64,000 nt of DNA, from the NCBI GenBank assembly GCA_016712415.1, contig JADJRC010000011.1, positions 124,001 through 188,000 of the forward strand, given 5' to 3'. A program made the translations under genes and the position numbers. Origin of the DNA: Lewinellaceae bacterium. GTDB taxonomy: Bacteria > Bacteroidota > Bacteroidia > Chitinophagales > Saprospiraceae. Below, piece by piece: positions 26,615-37,900 of the stretch; the stretch's first letter is position 1; each line of letters begins with the position of its first letter. The notes under the pieces are model-generated. The model was given only the letters and a program-made list of their open reading frames with translations, ran no database searches and was not told the origin of the DNA.

Positions 26615-28120
26615 ATGACAACACGTGAAGCACTCATTGCCCGGCAAAAACCGCTGGAAGCCGTCTATCCTGAAGTCAGGGAAGAACTGATGAAGATACC
26701 CGGCGTAGTAGGCGTGGGTCTGGGCATAAAGGAAACGGACGGAAAAAACACCGACCAAATCGCTTTCCGGGTTTATGTGGAGCAAAAAAAATCGCCTGGC
26801 GAATTGCCGCCCGGGCAACATATCCCCAAACAAATCCGGGGATTTCTTACAGATGTCATCGTGGTCATGCGGGTCAAGGAACCCGATATCACCGAGCGGC
26901 GGAACCTGGACCATTACCGGCCTATTACCGGCGGAATAGCCGTGGGCACGGAAAAAGGAGGCAGTAGTTACGGTACGCTTGGCTGGTTTTTGTTTTACGA
27001 CACACCCGAAAAAAGCGGCAATGTGCTGCTGTCCAATTACCACGTCTTGTTCGGACACGATGAAGCGGCAGACCACAAGGTCGCCCAACCCAAGTACCGC
27101 AAATCCTGTTGCTGTGAATGCGACGTCGTCGGCAAACTGATCTGGGGTAAAAAAGACGACAAGGTCGATATGGCCATCGCCTGGGTCAACGACGATATCG
27201 ATATCGAATTTATTTTGCAGAACAACAATGCTGCGGACCGGATTACCGTACATGGAACGGGTACGGCCGTGGTCGGTGAAACGGTGCGGAAGATCGGCGC
27301 CCGCTCGGGATTTACCCGTGGCGTCGTACAGGATATCCACGCAGTGGCGGTGCTGGCTTCTCCCAGGACAGGCTCGGAGGGCCAGGCCATCAATTCCTAC
27401 ACCGACCAGATTCAGGTGAATCCGCACCCCGACGATGACTATGAAACGGAAGAAGGTGTACACTCCTTCGGCAATCACGGCGATTCGGGATCTATGGTGG
27501 TGAACGGCGAGAACAACATCGTCGGCATCCATTTTTACGGAACGACGACCGACAACGCCGGCAATCCACTACCCTACCGGGCCTGTTTTTCCAACAATAT
27601 CGGCAACATACTCGATACTTTTCTGGACAACGGTTTTGATGTAACGGTGCTCCAATCGAGCGAGGGCGACGACAGCGATTCCGCGCCGGTTGCCGCACGC
27701 AGAGGCCTGTCGGTCCGCTCAACCGGCATCACCGAGATTGACGATGCGCTGCAGAACCACCCCGAACGCGATCGCATCGCCGGCGATATTTTCTTTTTTC
27801 GAAGCGAAACGCTGGACCTTGTTGCCGGCAACCGGGCCGTCACCATCGCCTGGAACCGCCACGAAGGACCCGCTTTTATCGCCGCTTTGCAGCGCAGTGC
27901 CCGAAAGTCCGACTATCAGATTCCTTCGGAAATCAACGGCACGACTCTCCAACAACTGCTCGAAGCGATGGAGGTTGCCCTGCTGACACACGGCAGCAAG
28001 GATTTGCGCGCTTTTGTGCTTCAACACCGAAAGATGTTCCTCGAACTACTGAACTGCCGCAACCTCCGGGAATGGGCCGACAAGATCGCCGCCTATTACG
28101 GCAACCCCGCGCCGGCGTGA
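26615..28120 (+). CDS. Trypsin-fold serine protease of the large operon
   Basis: A 501-residue protein starting at ATG 26615. Residues 1-90 form a small alpha/beta lead domain (VVGVGLGIKETDGK). Residues 110-345 are a chymotrypsin-fold domain with a plausible complete triad: His143 (LSNYHVLFGH), Asp185 (DKVDMAIAWV) and Ser291 (GNHGDSGSMVVNGENN). The pattern is like Nal1-type trypsin-like peptidases. A CCCEC cluster after residue 160 could bind metal. The C-terminal 130 residues are helical and unassigned. No signal peptide, so it is probably cytosolic, or exported by an unknown route with its neighbours. Acting on the large proteins encoded downstream is an inference from context. Confidence 0.85.
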   Translation: MTTREALIARQKPLEAVYPEVREELMKIPGVVGVGLGIKETDGKNTDQIAFRVYVEQKKSPGELPPGQHIPKQIRGFLTDVIVVMRVKEPDITERRNLDHYRPITGGIAVGTEKGGSSYGTLGWFLFYDTPEKSGNVLLSNYHVLFGHDEAADHKVAQPKYRKSCCCECDVVGKLIWGKKDDKVDMAIAWVNDDIDIEFILQNNNAADRITVHGTGTAVVGETVRKIGARSGFTRGVVQDIHAVAVLASPRTGSEGQAINSYTDQIQVNPHPDDDYETEEGVHSFGNHGDSGSMVVNGENNIVGIHFYGTTTDNAGNPLPYRACFSNNIGNILDTFLDNGFDVTVLQSSEGDDSDSAPVAARRGLSVRSTGITEIDDALQNHPERDRIAGDIFFFRSETLDLVAGNRAVTIAWNRHEGPAFIAALQRSARKSDYQIPSEINGTTLQQLLEAMEVALLTHGSKDLRAFVLQHRKMFLELLNCRNLREWADKIAAYYGNPAPA

Positions 28121-28185
28121 TCCCGTGCCTGTATCTGACCGACAAACACTTCCACGAAACCCGATCATTCTAAAACCAGATAGCG

Positions 28186-31100
28186 ATGCCGCAAAACCAG
28201 GGGACAATCGAAAATATCGCACTCAGCTTCGCACGACTGCTCCAACCGCTGCTCGAACGCGTTGAAGGTGGAGAGGCCAGGATATTTCTGGCCGAACTGG
28301 GCTTGTTGTTTCCACCGCAACTCGACGCCAAACCGGGTTTCACCAATGCCGTCAACGGCCTTGCCAACAACCTGCGGCGGATCCCGACCCTCACGGAAGA
28401 ACTGATCGACGCCGTCGAAAGTGAAGATGTGGCCCGTATCGTGCAGAAAGGGGTAGACGTCATCGGGCTGGTCAAATCGGTTTTCGACAACGTGGAGGCT
28501 TTTGCCACGGCAGTAAAAAACGACGGCGCGGGACTGCCGGGCATCTCGCCTGCCGACCTGAATACATTCGTTCAGGAATTGCCGTCCCGCATCATCGACT
28601 ACCTCGTCATCGCCAACCTTGAATCGCTGCCCGGCGCCGTCGAGGCGCTCGAATTCTTTGAAGCTGTCGAACGCAAGCAGGTAAGCGCAGGTTCCTTTAC
28701 TTATGTCAAGCGGAAGATCAATTTCGACAACCTGACCAAGATACTACAGTCGCCGATCGAACGGCTGGAGACCATTTACAAATGGAACAAACCCGACTTC
28801 GACGGCGAAAAACTGTTGCAGACCTTGCAGAGTATTGCCGCCAAATCAGGTGTTCCGGCTATTTACGACCCCGCAGAAAAAACCCTCGATGTTCTTTTCC
28901 TCGAACTAAAACCCCGCACCGACCTTAACCCGAAAGGACTGGATATCAACCTGTCCAGCGTCATCAATCTTGCCGGAGGCAATTCCATCAGTCAGGACGA
29001 CTGGACGCTGGAGTTGATGCTCAACGGCGAACTCAAGGCCGGTTTGCAGGTCACTGTTCAACCCAACGGCGACCTCACCATCGTACCGCCCTCCGGAGAG
29101 TTCAAGGGCGACAGTACCCTCGAATTCAGGGCAGGCAAAAGCAACGGCGATCCCTACCTGATCTTTGGGCAGGCCGGCGGCAGTCGCCTGGAAGCCAAAC
29201 AACTTATCGCGCGAACCGGTGCGGGATTCGCCTGGAACGGCTCGCAGGGTTCGGGCAAATTCTCCATCGGCGGCGAGGTGAAAGGCGGCAAAGTGGTCAT
29301 ATCCCTCGATCAGGCCGACGGGTTTCTGGGCGAAATACTCTCCGGTTTCGGACTGGAGAGCTCTTTTGATCTGGGTTTTGCCTTCACCGACAAGGAAGGT
29401 TTCCACTTCTACGGCAGCGCCACCCTCGAAATAAAAATACCGCTGCACGTCAACCTTGGCATTGCGGAAATAAAAGGCCTGACGCTCGGTTTCGGCATCA
29501 AAGGCGCCGAGTTCCCCATTACCATTGGCGCCGACCTGAAAGCCAACCTCGGCCCGCTGGTAGCCGTCGTAGAAAACATGGGTGTGTCTGCCAACCTGTC
29601 GCTTCCCGCCGATCGAAAGGGCAATATGGGCGCCGTCGACCTCGCTTTCGGTTTCAAACCACCCAACGGCGTGGGCCTCTCCCTCGACGTCGGCGTGGTA
29701 AAAGGCGGCGGCTATCTCTACTTCGATTTCGACCGGGAGGAATACGCCGGTGTGCTGGAATTGTCGATCCTCGCCATCGTGACGGTCAAGGCTATCGGCC
29801 TGATCACCACTAAAATGCCCGACGGCTCCAAGGGCTTCTCGCTGCTCATCATTATCACCGCTGAGTTCGGAACGGGCATACAACTCGGTTTCGGCTTTAC
29901 CCTGCTGGGCCTGGGCGGCCTGTTGGGGCTCAACCGGACCATGAACCTGCCGCCGCTGATGGAAGGCGTGCGTACCGGCGCCATCAACAGCATTATGTTT
30001 CCGGAAAATCCGGTGGAAAACGCCCCGCGTATCATCAGCGACCTGCGCACCATCTTCCCGCCCTATGAAGGGAAGTTTCTCATCGGCCCCATGGCGAAAC
30101 TCGGCTGGGGAACACCCACGCTGGTGAGCGTCTCACTGGGTGTCATCATCGAAATTCCGGGGAATATCGCCATTCTGGGCATACTCAAGATCGCCCTGCC
30201 GGCCGAGGAGGCTGCGCTGATCCTGATACAAGTCAATTTCGCAGGCGCTATCGAGTTTGATAAAAAACGGCTGTACTTCTTTGCCAGCATATTCGAGTCA
30301 AGGGTGCTGTTCCTCACGATAGAGGGTGAGATGGGACTTCTGGTGGCCTGGGGCAACGATGCCAATTTCGTCGTATCGGTAGGTGGGTTCCACCCGCGTT
30401 TCAATCCGCCGCCACTGCCGTTCCCCAGCCCGAAACGCGTGGCGATCAACATCCTCGATACCAGTGTGGCACGCATCCGGGTGGAAGGATATTTTGCCGT
30501 GACGTCGAATACCGTCCAGTTTGGCGCCAAAGCCGAACTCATGTTCGATGTGGGCGTAGCGCGTGTCGACGGTCACATCGCGTTCGACGCATTGTTCCAG
30601 TTCTCCCCATTTTATTTTATCATCGAAATATCCGCGTCGATATCGCTCAAGGTATTCGGCATCGGTCTGTTCAGCATCCGGCTGCAATTTGCCCTCGAAG
30701 GCCCAACGCCCTGGCGCGCCCACGGCACCGGTACGCTCAGCCTGCTGTTTTTCGACGTGTCGGCCGACTTTGACATCACCTGGGGTGACAGTGAAGACAC
30801 GACGGTACCACCCGTGGCCGTTATGCCGCTCCTCAGGGCCGAACTGGAAAAAATCGACAACTGGAAAGCGGAACTGCCCGCCGGCAGCAACCTTCTGGTA
30901 TCGCTGCGCAAACTATCCGAAGCGGAAACAGCCCAGGTGTTGCACCCGCTCGGAACACTCCGCATCAGTCAGCGCGCCGTGCCGCTCGACATGAAAATCG
31001 ACAAGGTCGGCAGCCGGAAGCCCTCCGATGCCAACGACTTTACCCTTACTCCGACGCAAGGGCTGAGCAAGGTGACGGATACCGACGAGCAGTTCGCCAA

Positions 31101-31578
31101 GGCGCAATACCTGGACCTGAAGGATGCGGAAAAACTGTCGCAAAGGGCCTTTGATCCCCTGCACGGCGGTCTGCTGCTTTCCTCCGGCGCACAACAGCTG
31201 GGAGCGTCCAAGATGGCCAAACGCAGGGTGCGCTACGAACAGATTATTATCGACAACAACTACAAACGTTTCCGACGCAGGTTCAAACGGTTCAGTTCCC
31301 GGTTCTTCGGTCATTTCCTGAAGGGCGCTGCCGTGTCAAAATCCGAACTCTCCCACCACTACAAATCACAGCTCGATCCTTTTATCAAGGAGTCGAAAGT
31401 GGCGGTGAAAGAAGGCGGTTTTGCCGTGGCATTTACGGAAAACAACAAAGCCTACAATGGCGGCGCCATGCATTTTGCCAGCGAAACGCTGGCACAGCAG
31501 TTCATACAGCAACAGGTAGCGGCACAACCGGAACTCCACGAAGCGCTGCACGTAATCCCGCAGTGGGAAGCGGTGTAA
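28186..31578 (+). CDS. DUF6603-domain giant protein
   Basis: A 1130-residue protein, 65 bases after the protease gene. Residues 1-230 are helical; 230-900 are a long run of alternating-hydrophobicity beta strands; 900-1130 are mixed and basic (FRRRFKRFSSRFFGHF). The segments LGLGGLLGLNRTMNL, then MFPENPVENAPRIISDLRTI, then FLIGPMAKLGWGTPTLVS fit the DUF6603 family as I know it. Function is unknown. The long hydrophobic strands could build a groove or barrel, as in bridge-like lipid-transfer proteins, but this is speculation. No signal peptide is visible. Confidence 0.85.
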   Translation: MPQNQGTIENIALSFARLLQPLLERVEGGEARIFLAELGLLFPPQLDAKPGFTNAVNGLANNLRRIPTLTEELIDAVESEDVARIVQKGVDVIGLVKSVFDNVEAFATAVKNDGAGLPGISPADLNTFVQELPSRIIDYLVIANLESLPGAVEALEFFEAVERKQVSAGSFTYVKRKINFDNLTKILQSPIERLETIYKWNKPDFDGEKLLQTLQSIAAKSGVPAIYDPAEKTLDVLFLELKPRTDLNPKGLDINLSSVINLAGGNSISQDDWTLELMLNGELKAGLQVTVQPNGDLTIVPPSGEFKGDSTLEFRAGKSNGDPYLIFGQAGGSRLEAKQLIARTGAGFAWNGSQGSGKFSIGGEVKGGKVVISLDQADGFLGEILSGFGLESSFDLGFAFTDKEGFHFYGSATLEIKIPLHVNLGIAEIKGLTLGFGIKGAEFPITIGADLKANLGPLVAVVENMGVSANLSLPADRKGNMGAVDLAFGFKPPNGVGLSLDVGVVKGGGYLYFDFDREEYAGVLELSILAIVTVKAIGLITTKMPDGSKGFSLLIIITAEFGTGIQLGFGFTLLGLGGLLGLNRTMNLPPLMEGVRTGAINSIMFPENPVENAPRIISDLRTIFPPYEGKFLIGPMAKLGWGTPTLVSVSLGVIIEIPGNIAILGILKIALPAEEAALILIQVNFAGAIEFDKKRLYFFASIFESRVLFLTIEGEMGLLVAWGNDANFVVSVGGFHPRFNPPPLPFPSPKRVAINILDTSVARIRVEGYFAVTSNTVQFGAKAELMFDVGVARVDGHIAFDALFQFSPFYFIIEISASISLKVFGIGLFSIRLQFALEGPTPWRAHGTGTLSLLFFDVSADFDITWGDSEDTTVPPVAVMPLLRAELEKIDNWKAELPAGSNLLVSLRKLSEAETAQVLHPLGTLRISQRAVPLDMKIDKVGSRKPSDANDFTLTPTQGLSKVTDTDEQFAKAQYLDLKDAEKLSQRAFDPLHGGLLLSSGAQQLGASKMAKRRVRYEQIIIDNNYKRFRRRFKRFSSRFFGHFLKGAAVSKSELSHHYKSQLDPFIKESKVAVKEGGFAVAFTENNKAYNGGAMHFASETLAQQFIQQQVAAQPELHEALHVIPQWEAV

Positions 31579-31606
31579 GGCAAATGAAGATTAACAAAAA
31601 AAGACC

Positions 31607-34600
31607 ATGGATAAACCACTCGGCACCTATTCATTTCTTCCCTACCTGCGCGTAGGACTGGCCAACAAGATCCAGCAAGCCAACCAGGCGCCGGTGAAGT
31701 TGCGCGCCTCCTTTCACCTCGAGCTGTCGCTGGAAGGCAAGGCCGTCAGCGGCGGTGCTGCGGTGGTGGAAACGATCCCGAAAGACGTGGAACTCTACGG
31801 GCCGGGCGATATAGTGGGCATCGAGCCGCGTGCGATCATCAAAAATGAGCCGCGGAACTGGATCACCAATTTTGAAGCCAACTACCTGCCCTATATCGAT
31901 TTTTACGACGAGGATTTCCCCTGGCGCTACACGCCGGCCAAAGCCGACGAACCGGCGCACCGGTTGCGCCCCTGGCTGGCGCTTGTGGTGCTGGAAGAGG
32001 GTGAGTTTGCCGACGGCAAAAATATGATCGACAAGCCGCTGCCGTACATCACCGTGGATGGAGCAGTGAACAAATTCCAGCCCCCCGACCAGCTCTGGGC
32101 ATGGGCGCACATTCACGTCAACCGCGACCTTGCGGCCAACGAAGGCGAGATCGTTTCAGAGGATATGAACGCAGTGCTGCCCAAACTCGACGACGCCCTG
32201 AAAGAAAATCCCGATCTGGCATATTCCAGGATCATGTGTCCGCGCAAACTGAAACCCAATGCTGCCTATTACGCTTTCCTCATTCCCGCCTATGAAAGCG
32301 GCAGGCAGGCCGGACTCGGATTGGAGGTCAACCCCGACTTTGCTTCGCAATATGCCTGGGGACAGAAGCCCGACCAGGGAGAATTCCCGTATTACCACCG
32401 CTGGTATTTCCGGACCGGCACCGTCGGCGACTTCGAATACCTCGTCCGTTTGCTGAAGGCCCAACCTGCCGACGAACGCGTTGGCCGGCGCGACATGGAC
32501 ACCCAGAAGCCCGGCTGGAACCTCGATGGCCTCGACCCCGACGGACCGCTCGGCGGCATACTCAAACTGGGCGGAGCGCTGCGGGTACCCGATGAGGTGA
32601 TCAGCGACCTGGATGAATTTTACAAATACGAGGACTGGCTGAAAACCGACTACCCTCAGCCTGTAAACGAGGATATTGCCCGTTTTCTTAACCTCGCCGA
32701 CGACTACCAGAAAGCCGGCGCCAACCCGCAGCCCATTCCCGACCCCGATAACCCGCCCGACCCCGATCCGCTCATCACCCCGCCGCTTTACGGGCGCTGG
32801 CACGCAGCGGTGAACCGCCTGCTGACCAATGCCAATGGAACACCCGCCAGCAATCCTAAAAACTGGATACACGAACTCAACCTCGACCCGCGGTTTCGCG
32901 TACCGGCCGGTTTTGGGACGAAGGTCATTCAGGACAAACAGGAAGAATATATGAACGCCGCCTGGGAGCAGGTCGGCGATGTGGTCAAGGCCAACCATTT
33001 TATCCGGCTGGCCCAATTGAGCCACGAGGCACTGTTCCAATGGCACGTAAAGCAATTTCAGCCCTTGCTGATGCAGCAGCCCGACAAGTTGATGCTGCTC
33101 AGCGCTCCGGTGCAAAAACGCATTCTGGTGCAAAACGCGACGGTTTTTCACCAGGTAAAAATGAGCCTGGTGCCCCCTGTTGCCGTATCCGCCCAAATGC
33201 GGAAAATGACGCGACCCAGATCCAGAGCCGTTGTAAAACTTCCTTTTGCCGCTAAAAACATGGCGCCCGCCGCGTTCGTATCCCGCCTGAATGCAGGAGA
33301 GATCGTACCCGCGCCACCCAAAACAACACCAGCCGGAATCCAAACCGAACAGATACTGGTCGATCAAACAACCCCGCACCCGAAGCCGGAATGGCTGGTC
33401 AATCTGGTAAAAAAGTATGCCTGGCTGCCGCTGGTTACCCTCGGCCTGGCTGTCATGCTGGTGGTGCTGCTGCTGCTGTTCATGCCGGCGGCTGTGTGGC
33501 TGATGCTGGGTCTGGCTGTTGCAGCCGGGTTGGTATATCTGTACCGGAAGATGAACGAGATACTGAAACAACTCGCTCAACCTGAAGTATTTACGGAACA
33601 GGCCCAAACGCCGGAGCAGGTGGATAAAGCGCCTTTGAGCCCGGACTTCCGCATTACAGAACCCGACGAAACCTTCCGGCCCGGCCTGGGAAGCATCGAC
33701 AGCACAGAAGCCCGGCGATTCAAACTGGCCCTGAAGGAAATGTTTGCCGTGGATATCGCCGCGCGCTCAGCCGCCTTCCAGCCGCCCAGACAACAACTTG
33801 ATCTCCCGGCTATCGCCACCGGTACTGTGACCGCCCTTCACCCCGACAAAACCGTACCCAGGCTGGTACTGGATCGCATTTTGCTGCCCGACCGCATCCG
33901 GATACGCTTCAATCCGGTGTTTTTCGATCAGATTATGGAATATCCTAAATTCGATATTCCGATGTACGATCCGCTGGCCAAACTCTCCGATGAGTATTTC
34001 CTTCCCAACATCAACCTCATTGAACAAAACAGCATCACGCTGCTCCAGACCAATCAAAAATTTATTGAAGCCTACATGGTAGGGATCAACCACGAGATGT
34101 CGCGCGAGCTGCTGTGGCGCGAATACCCCACCGACCAGCGTGGCAGTTATTGCCGCCAGTTCTGGGACGTGAGCGCCTACCTCCCGGAGGAAGATGAAGA
34201 CCCGGATACCTTAAAGGAAAAACTCAAAGACATCCCTGAATTGCACAAATGGCTGCCGGCGTCCAAACTCGGCGATCACGACAACCGCGAGGTGGGTGGC
34301 GCCAAAGAAGAGGAAGTCGTACTGGTCATCCGGGGCGAATTGTTGAAAAAATATCCCACTGCGGTCATTTATGCGCACAAGGCCAAATGGCAATTGAAGG
34401 ATAACGGCGACATCGACAACACCAAAGAACGCGACCTGGCGGATATACCCGACGGGATGGAGGACAAACCGCCACGCGACATCGTCAAAACGCCGCTGTA
34501 CAGCGCCAAAATCGATCCTGATATATATTTCTTCGGTTTCGACCTCACCTCTGATGTAGCCAAAGGCGGCGATGGCACCAAACCCGAAGACATCGATAAT

Positions 34601-34963
34601 CCGGGCTGGTTTTTTGTCATCAAGGAACGTCCGGGCGAACCCCGTTTCGGTCTCGATATCGGTGGACCCAATGCGGTGAAACACACCTGGAGCGACCTGG
34701 CGTGGGAAGACGCCGCACCCGGACTGGCCGAAGGCGGATTCCTGCAGATCACCAACGCCACTACGGCAATAGGCCTCACCGAACCTACGGACAAAACCCA
34801 GGCCGAATACGACGAAGAACTCCTGCAATACAATGAGGATAAAAATGTGCACTGGCGCAAAGAAGCCGATGCCGCCGACCTCGCCTATATTTTGTACCAG
34901 GTGCCGGTAATGGTAGCCGTACACGCCGGCGAAATGTTGAAACAGGCAAACAGCAACCCATAA
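31607..34963 (+). CDS. Unassigned 1118-aa protein with central hydrophobic hairpin (large operon)
   Basis: I do not recognise this protein. It follows the DUF6603 gene by 28 bases. Residues 1-600 are mixed alpha/beta and rich in Trp, Tyr and Pro; a Pro/Asp-rich linker is at about 375-390. Residues 605-645 hold two adjacent hydrophobic segments (LVTLGLAVMLVVLLLLFM and AAVWLMLGLAVAAGLVYL), the only likely membrane region. The C-terminal 400 residues include the strikingly ordered stretch MSRELLWREYPTDQRGSY followed by CRQFWD, which looks like a conserved core. No signal peptide, catalytic motif or repeat is evident. An internal membrane hairpin with large flanking domains suggests anchoring of an assembly. 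Confidence 0.85.
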   Translation: MDKPLGTYSFLPYLRVGLANKIQQANQAPVKLRASFHLELSLEGKAVSGGAAVVETIPKDVELYGPGDIVGIEPRAIIKNEPRNWITNFEANYLPYIDFYDEDFPWRYTPAKADEPAHRLRPWLALVVLEEGEFADGKNMIDKPLPYITVDGAVNKFQPPDQLWAWAHIHVNRDLAANEGEIVSEDMNAVLPKLDDALKENPDLAYSRIMCPRKLKPNAAYYAFLIPAYESGRQAGLGLEVNPDFASQYAWGQKPDQGEFPYYHRWYFRTGTVGDFEYLVRLLKAQPADERVGRRDMDTQKPGWNLDGLDPDGPLGGILKLGGALRVPDEVISDLDEFYKYEDWLKTDYPQPVNEDIARFLNLADDYQKAGANPQPIPDPDNPPDPDPLITPPLYGRWHAAVNRLLTNANGTPASNPKNWIHELNLDPRFRVPAGFGTKVIQDKQEEYMNAAWEQVGDVVKANHFIRLAQLSHEALFQWHVKQFQPLLMQQPDKLMLLSAPVQKRILVQNATVFHQVKMSLVPPVAVSAQMRKMTRPRSRAVVKLPFAAKNMAPAAFVSRLNAGEIVPAPPKTTPAGIQTEQILVDQTTPHPKPEWLVNLVKKYAWLPLVTLGLAVMLVVLLLLFMPAAVWLMLGLAVAAGLVYLYRKMNEILKQLAQPEVFTEQAQTPEQVDKAPLSPDFRITEPDETFRPGLGSIDSTEARRFKLALKEMFAVDIAARSAAFQPPRQQLDLPAIATGTVTALHPDKTVPRLVLDRILLPDRIRIRFNPVFFDQIMEYPKFDIPMYDPLAKLSDEYFLPNINLIEQNSITLLQTNQKFIEAYMVGINHEMSRELLWREYPTDQRGSYCRQFWDVSAYLPEEDEDPDTLKEKLKDIPELHKWLPASKLGDHDNREVGGAKEEEVVLVIRGELLKKYPTAVIYAHKAKWQLKDNGDIDNTKERDLADIPDGMEDKPPRDIVKTPLYSAKIDPDIYFFGFDLTSDVAKGGDGTKPEDIDNPGWFFVIKERPGEPRFGLDIGGPNAVKHTWSDLAWEDAAPGLAEGGFLQITNATTAIGLTEPTDKTQAEYDEELLQYNEDKNVHWRKEADAADLAYILYQVPVMVAVHAGEMLKQANSNP

Positions 34964-34991
34964 TCTCCATAACCCCGACGAGCGCTCTGCC

Positions 34992-37900
34992 ATGCAAGAC
35001 TTTAAAGATATACAACAACAACTTTCCCAAACCCGCAGCACCCACGGCGCAGCGGAGGGAGACCTATTTCGCACAACCGAGCAACTCAAGCAGGTTGAGA
35101 CGGCACTGGCGGAAATGGATCGCTGGTTCAATCCGGACAATCCCGCACACCTGAAACAGCGCAACCGGCTCCAAAACCAGAAGCACCGACTGGAAGGACT
35201 GAAGAAAGAACGGGAGGGCGTTGTAGGAGGGCTCAAGAGCCAGTTGGCCGACCTGTACCCGGCATTTTGGGAACAGTGGACCGACCCGCGCAAAAACGCC
35301 GGGCAGATGAATGACGATATTCCGGTCATGTTGTTTCCACTCCGCCTCGAAACGCGTTTCAAAACGGTTTCTACCCGCGCCGGACAGACCCAGCAACAAC
35401 TCTGGGTGCGCATTTTTCCCGATGAATGCCTGGTCGATACGTTTGAAGAAACGCTCTCCGAGGTGGAACTGAAGAGCGCCGGTATTTTCTGGCGCGAGTA
35501 TATACATGCCGCCGGACAGGAAGAATCCGAACGCGCAGCATGGCGCGGTCTGGTGGCAAGTCATGGCGCCGGTCGCGCCACCTGGATCGTCAAACATTAC
35601 CGGCCCTTGAATCCCTTGTTCGCCGGCGATCCGGAAGGCGATGCCGCGCTGGAAATGAAACCCCAGAACAAGGTGGACGGCGAAGTAATACTAGTTGTTT
35701 CCGCTAACACACAATTAACTGATACAGAAAGAACCCCTCTTGCCGATTACTGGACGGCGATATGGAAAGCAGATGGCCTGAACAGTGCCACCGAAATGGC
35801 CGCCAATGCCTTGCAGGCCGCCGTCGGCGCAACACGAGCCCTGGAATTGACGGAACAATTCAAACCGTACAACATGACCGAGCAAGCGCCCGAATCCTTT
35901 ACCAGGGAAACGGCTACGGTGCATATTTTCTTCCTGTTTTTGCCGCAAAATGAAGACCTGGAGACCAAAACAAAATCCTGGATGAAAGCCGCGCAGGTGG
36001 ACCTGCTGCCCGAACGCTTCGTCCTGCTCGGCTATCAGAATGGCGCCAAGGTACTGGAAGAACTCAGCGCACCGGTACAAACGCCTTTTCATGTGAGCCC
36101 CGATCCCACTGCCGACCCGGAAGCACAGTTTGAGTTCGATGAAAACGGCAACCTCATCATCGGCGACAACCTGCGCTGGATGCTTGACTTCGACGAAGCA
36201 GTCGGCCGGGGCCTGGGATTCCGGATCAACCTCACGGCACAACAGGCTGCCGGTTTCGACCGCCTGCTGGTGCTCGGCATACGGCTGTCGTCGACTGCTG
36301 CGGAAGGAAAAGCCGAACTGGAAAACCTGTTTCAGCACCATTATTTCAGCCGCACCGGGTTTGCGTTTTTACCGCAAGGTTCCGCAACCAACAATACCGA
36401 AGATGTCAATTCGGCCTACACACGCGAAGAAGACGCCGATGAAAGTTTTGATTTTGTTTTTAAGGGCCAGGCCCAGTTTACAGAAACAGACGATATGCTG
36501 GAAAAAAGCGACGGACAGTTGTTTGCCGAAACCCTTGGCCTGGATACCGAATGGCTCAAACAGGTGCCGCACGCGGGCGACCGCGACCAGTGTGAAGCCC
36601 GGGCCATGAACACCGCCTTATGGCCGTCTACACTGGGTTACTTTATGGATACCCTGTTACAGCCGGTGTTCAACGACGACGATATTTATTATACCCGATG
36701 GATGTTTAACCGGTTTGTCAGCGGCCGCGGAATGGTTCCCGCTATCCGTATCGGCCGGCAGCCCTACGGCATTCTGCCTACTTCGGCATTTGACAAGATC
36801 AGCTGGGTTTTCGGCGATGAAACGGTGTCGTACATAGATTATTCCACCCATTTTCAGGAAAAAAAGCGCCAGACGGCGTTTAAAGACTGGCTGTGGAAAT
36901 ACAAAGGAGTACTCGACCAATTGTACAAAACCTGGAAAAGCCTGGCAACAGATGTGGCGCGAGTCGACCCGAATCCCGATGCCGACCCGCACCAGGCCCT
37001 GCTGGATATTTTGGGGCTGCATCCCGACTCGGTAGAGTTTCACCAGCGCTACGCCAATACGCGGAAGCAGGAACATAACTTCGCCACGATGTGGCAGATT
37101 TTCCTGAACTGGAAAACCCTGCCCGCCAATGAACTCCACGACCAGGCGTTCAGCAGACTACAGTTTCTGGGCTATACGGGCGATGAGCAGCCCAAACTCT
37201 TCGAACTTTACTGGAAAGTTTTTGCCAATCGCCTGAACGGTCCTGTCATTCAGGATGGACCGCTTTCCGAAGTCGAGGCGCTGCGCAGCGTCACCACCAA
37301 TAACCGCAATTATGTGGAATGGCTGTATGAATGGGCGAAACAGTCGTTCGATACGATACGCGTTCAGGACGGGTTTACCGATAACAAATGGCCCAATACC
37401 CTGCTCTACATTTTACTCAAACACGCCCTCGAGTTGGGCTATCACGACGCAGGCATGCGCATCCTCGACGATGCGCAACTGCTGAACAACCAGCAAAAAA
37501 GAGCCCTGCGCGCCGAGCCGCATTTCTTCCAGATCGAAGGCGCAAATGCCGCTACGGCAACAGCCGCTACCGCCAGCCCGAGTGTGGAAAAAAGCCGATA
37601 CGATCTCCTGTACAGCCCAAACCCCCAGATTACCGGCCACCCGACGCGAAGCCTGGCAGACCACATCACCCTGAACATCGGCGAACTATTCGGCACGCGC
37701 TACCTCGCCGAACAACTGCGCGCGCTGGAACACCTCAAACAAACCCCCACGGCACGCCTCGAACGCCTGCTGGCCGAACACCTCGACTGCTGCACCTACC
37801 GCCTCGACGCCTGGATGACGGGACTGGTCAACTTCCAACTATCCTCCATGCGCTATGCGCGCAGGGGCGATGCAGAAGGCGTTGAAGACGGCGTCAGTTA

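Noticed and set aside
32156..33607. 483-codon minus-strand frame in the large operon
   Set aside because: Antisense to the 1118-residue gene; no start context and no recognisable protein features.
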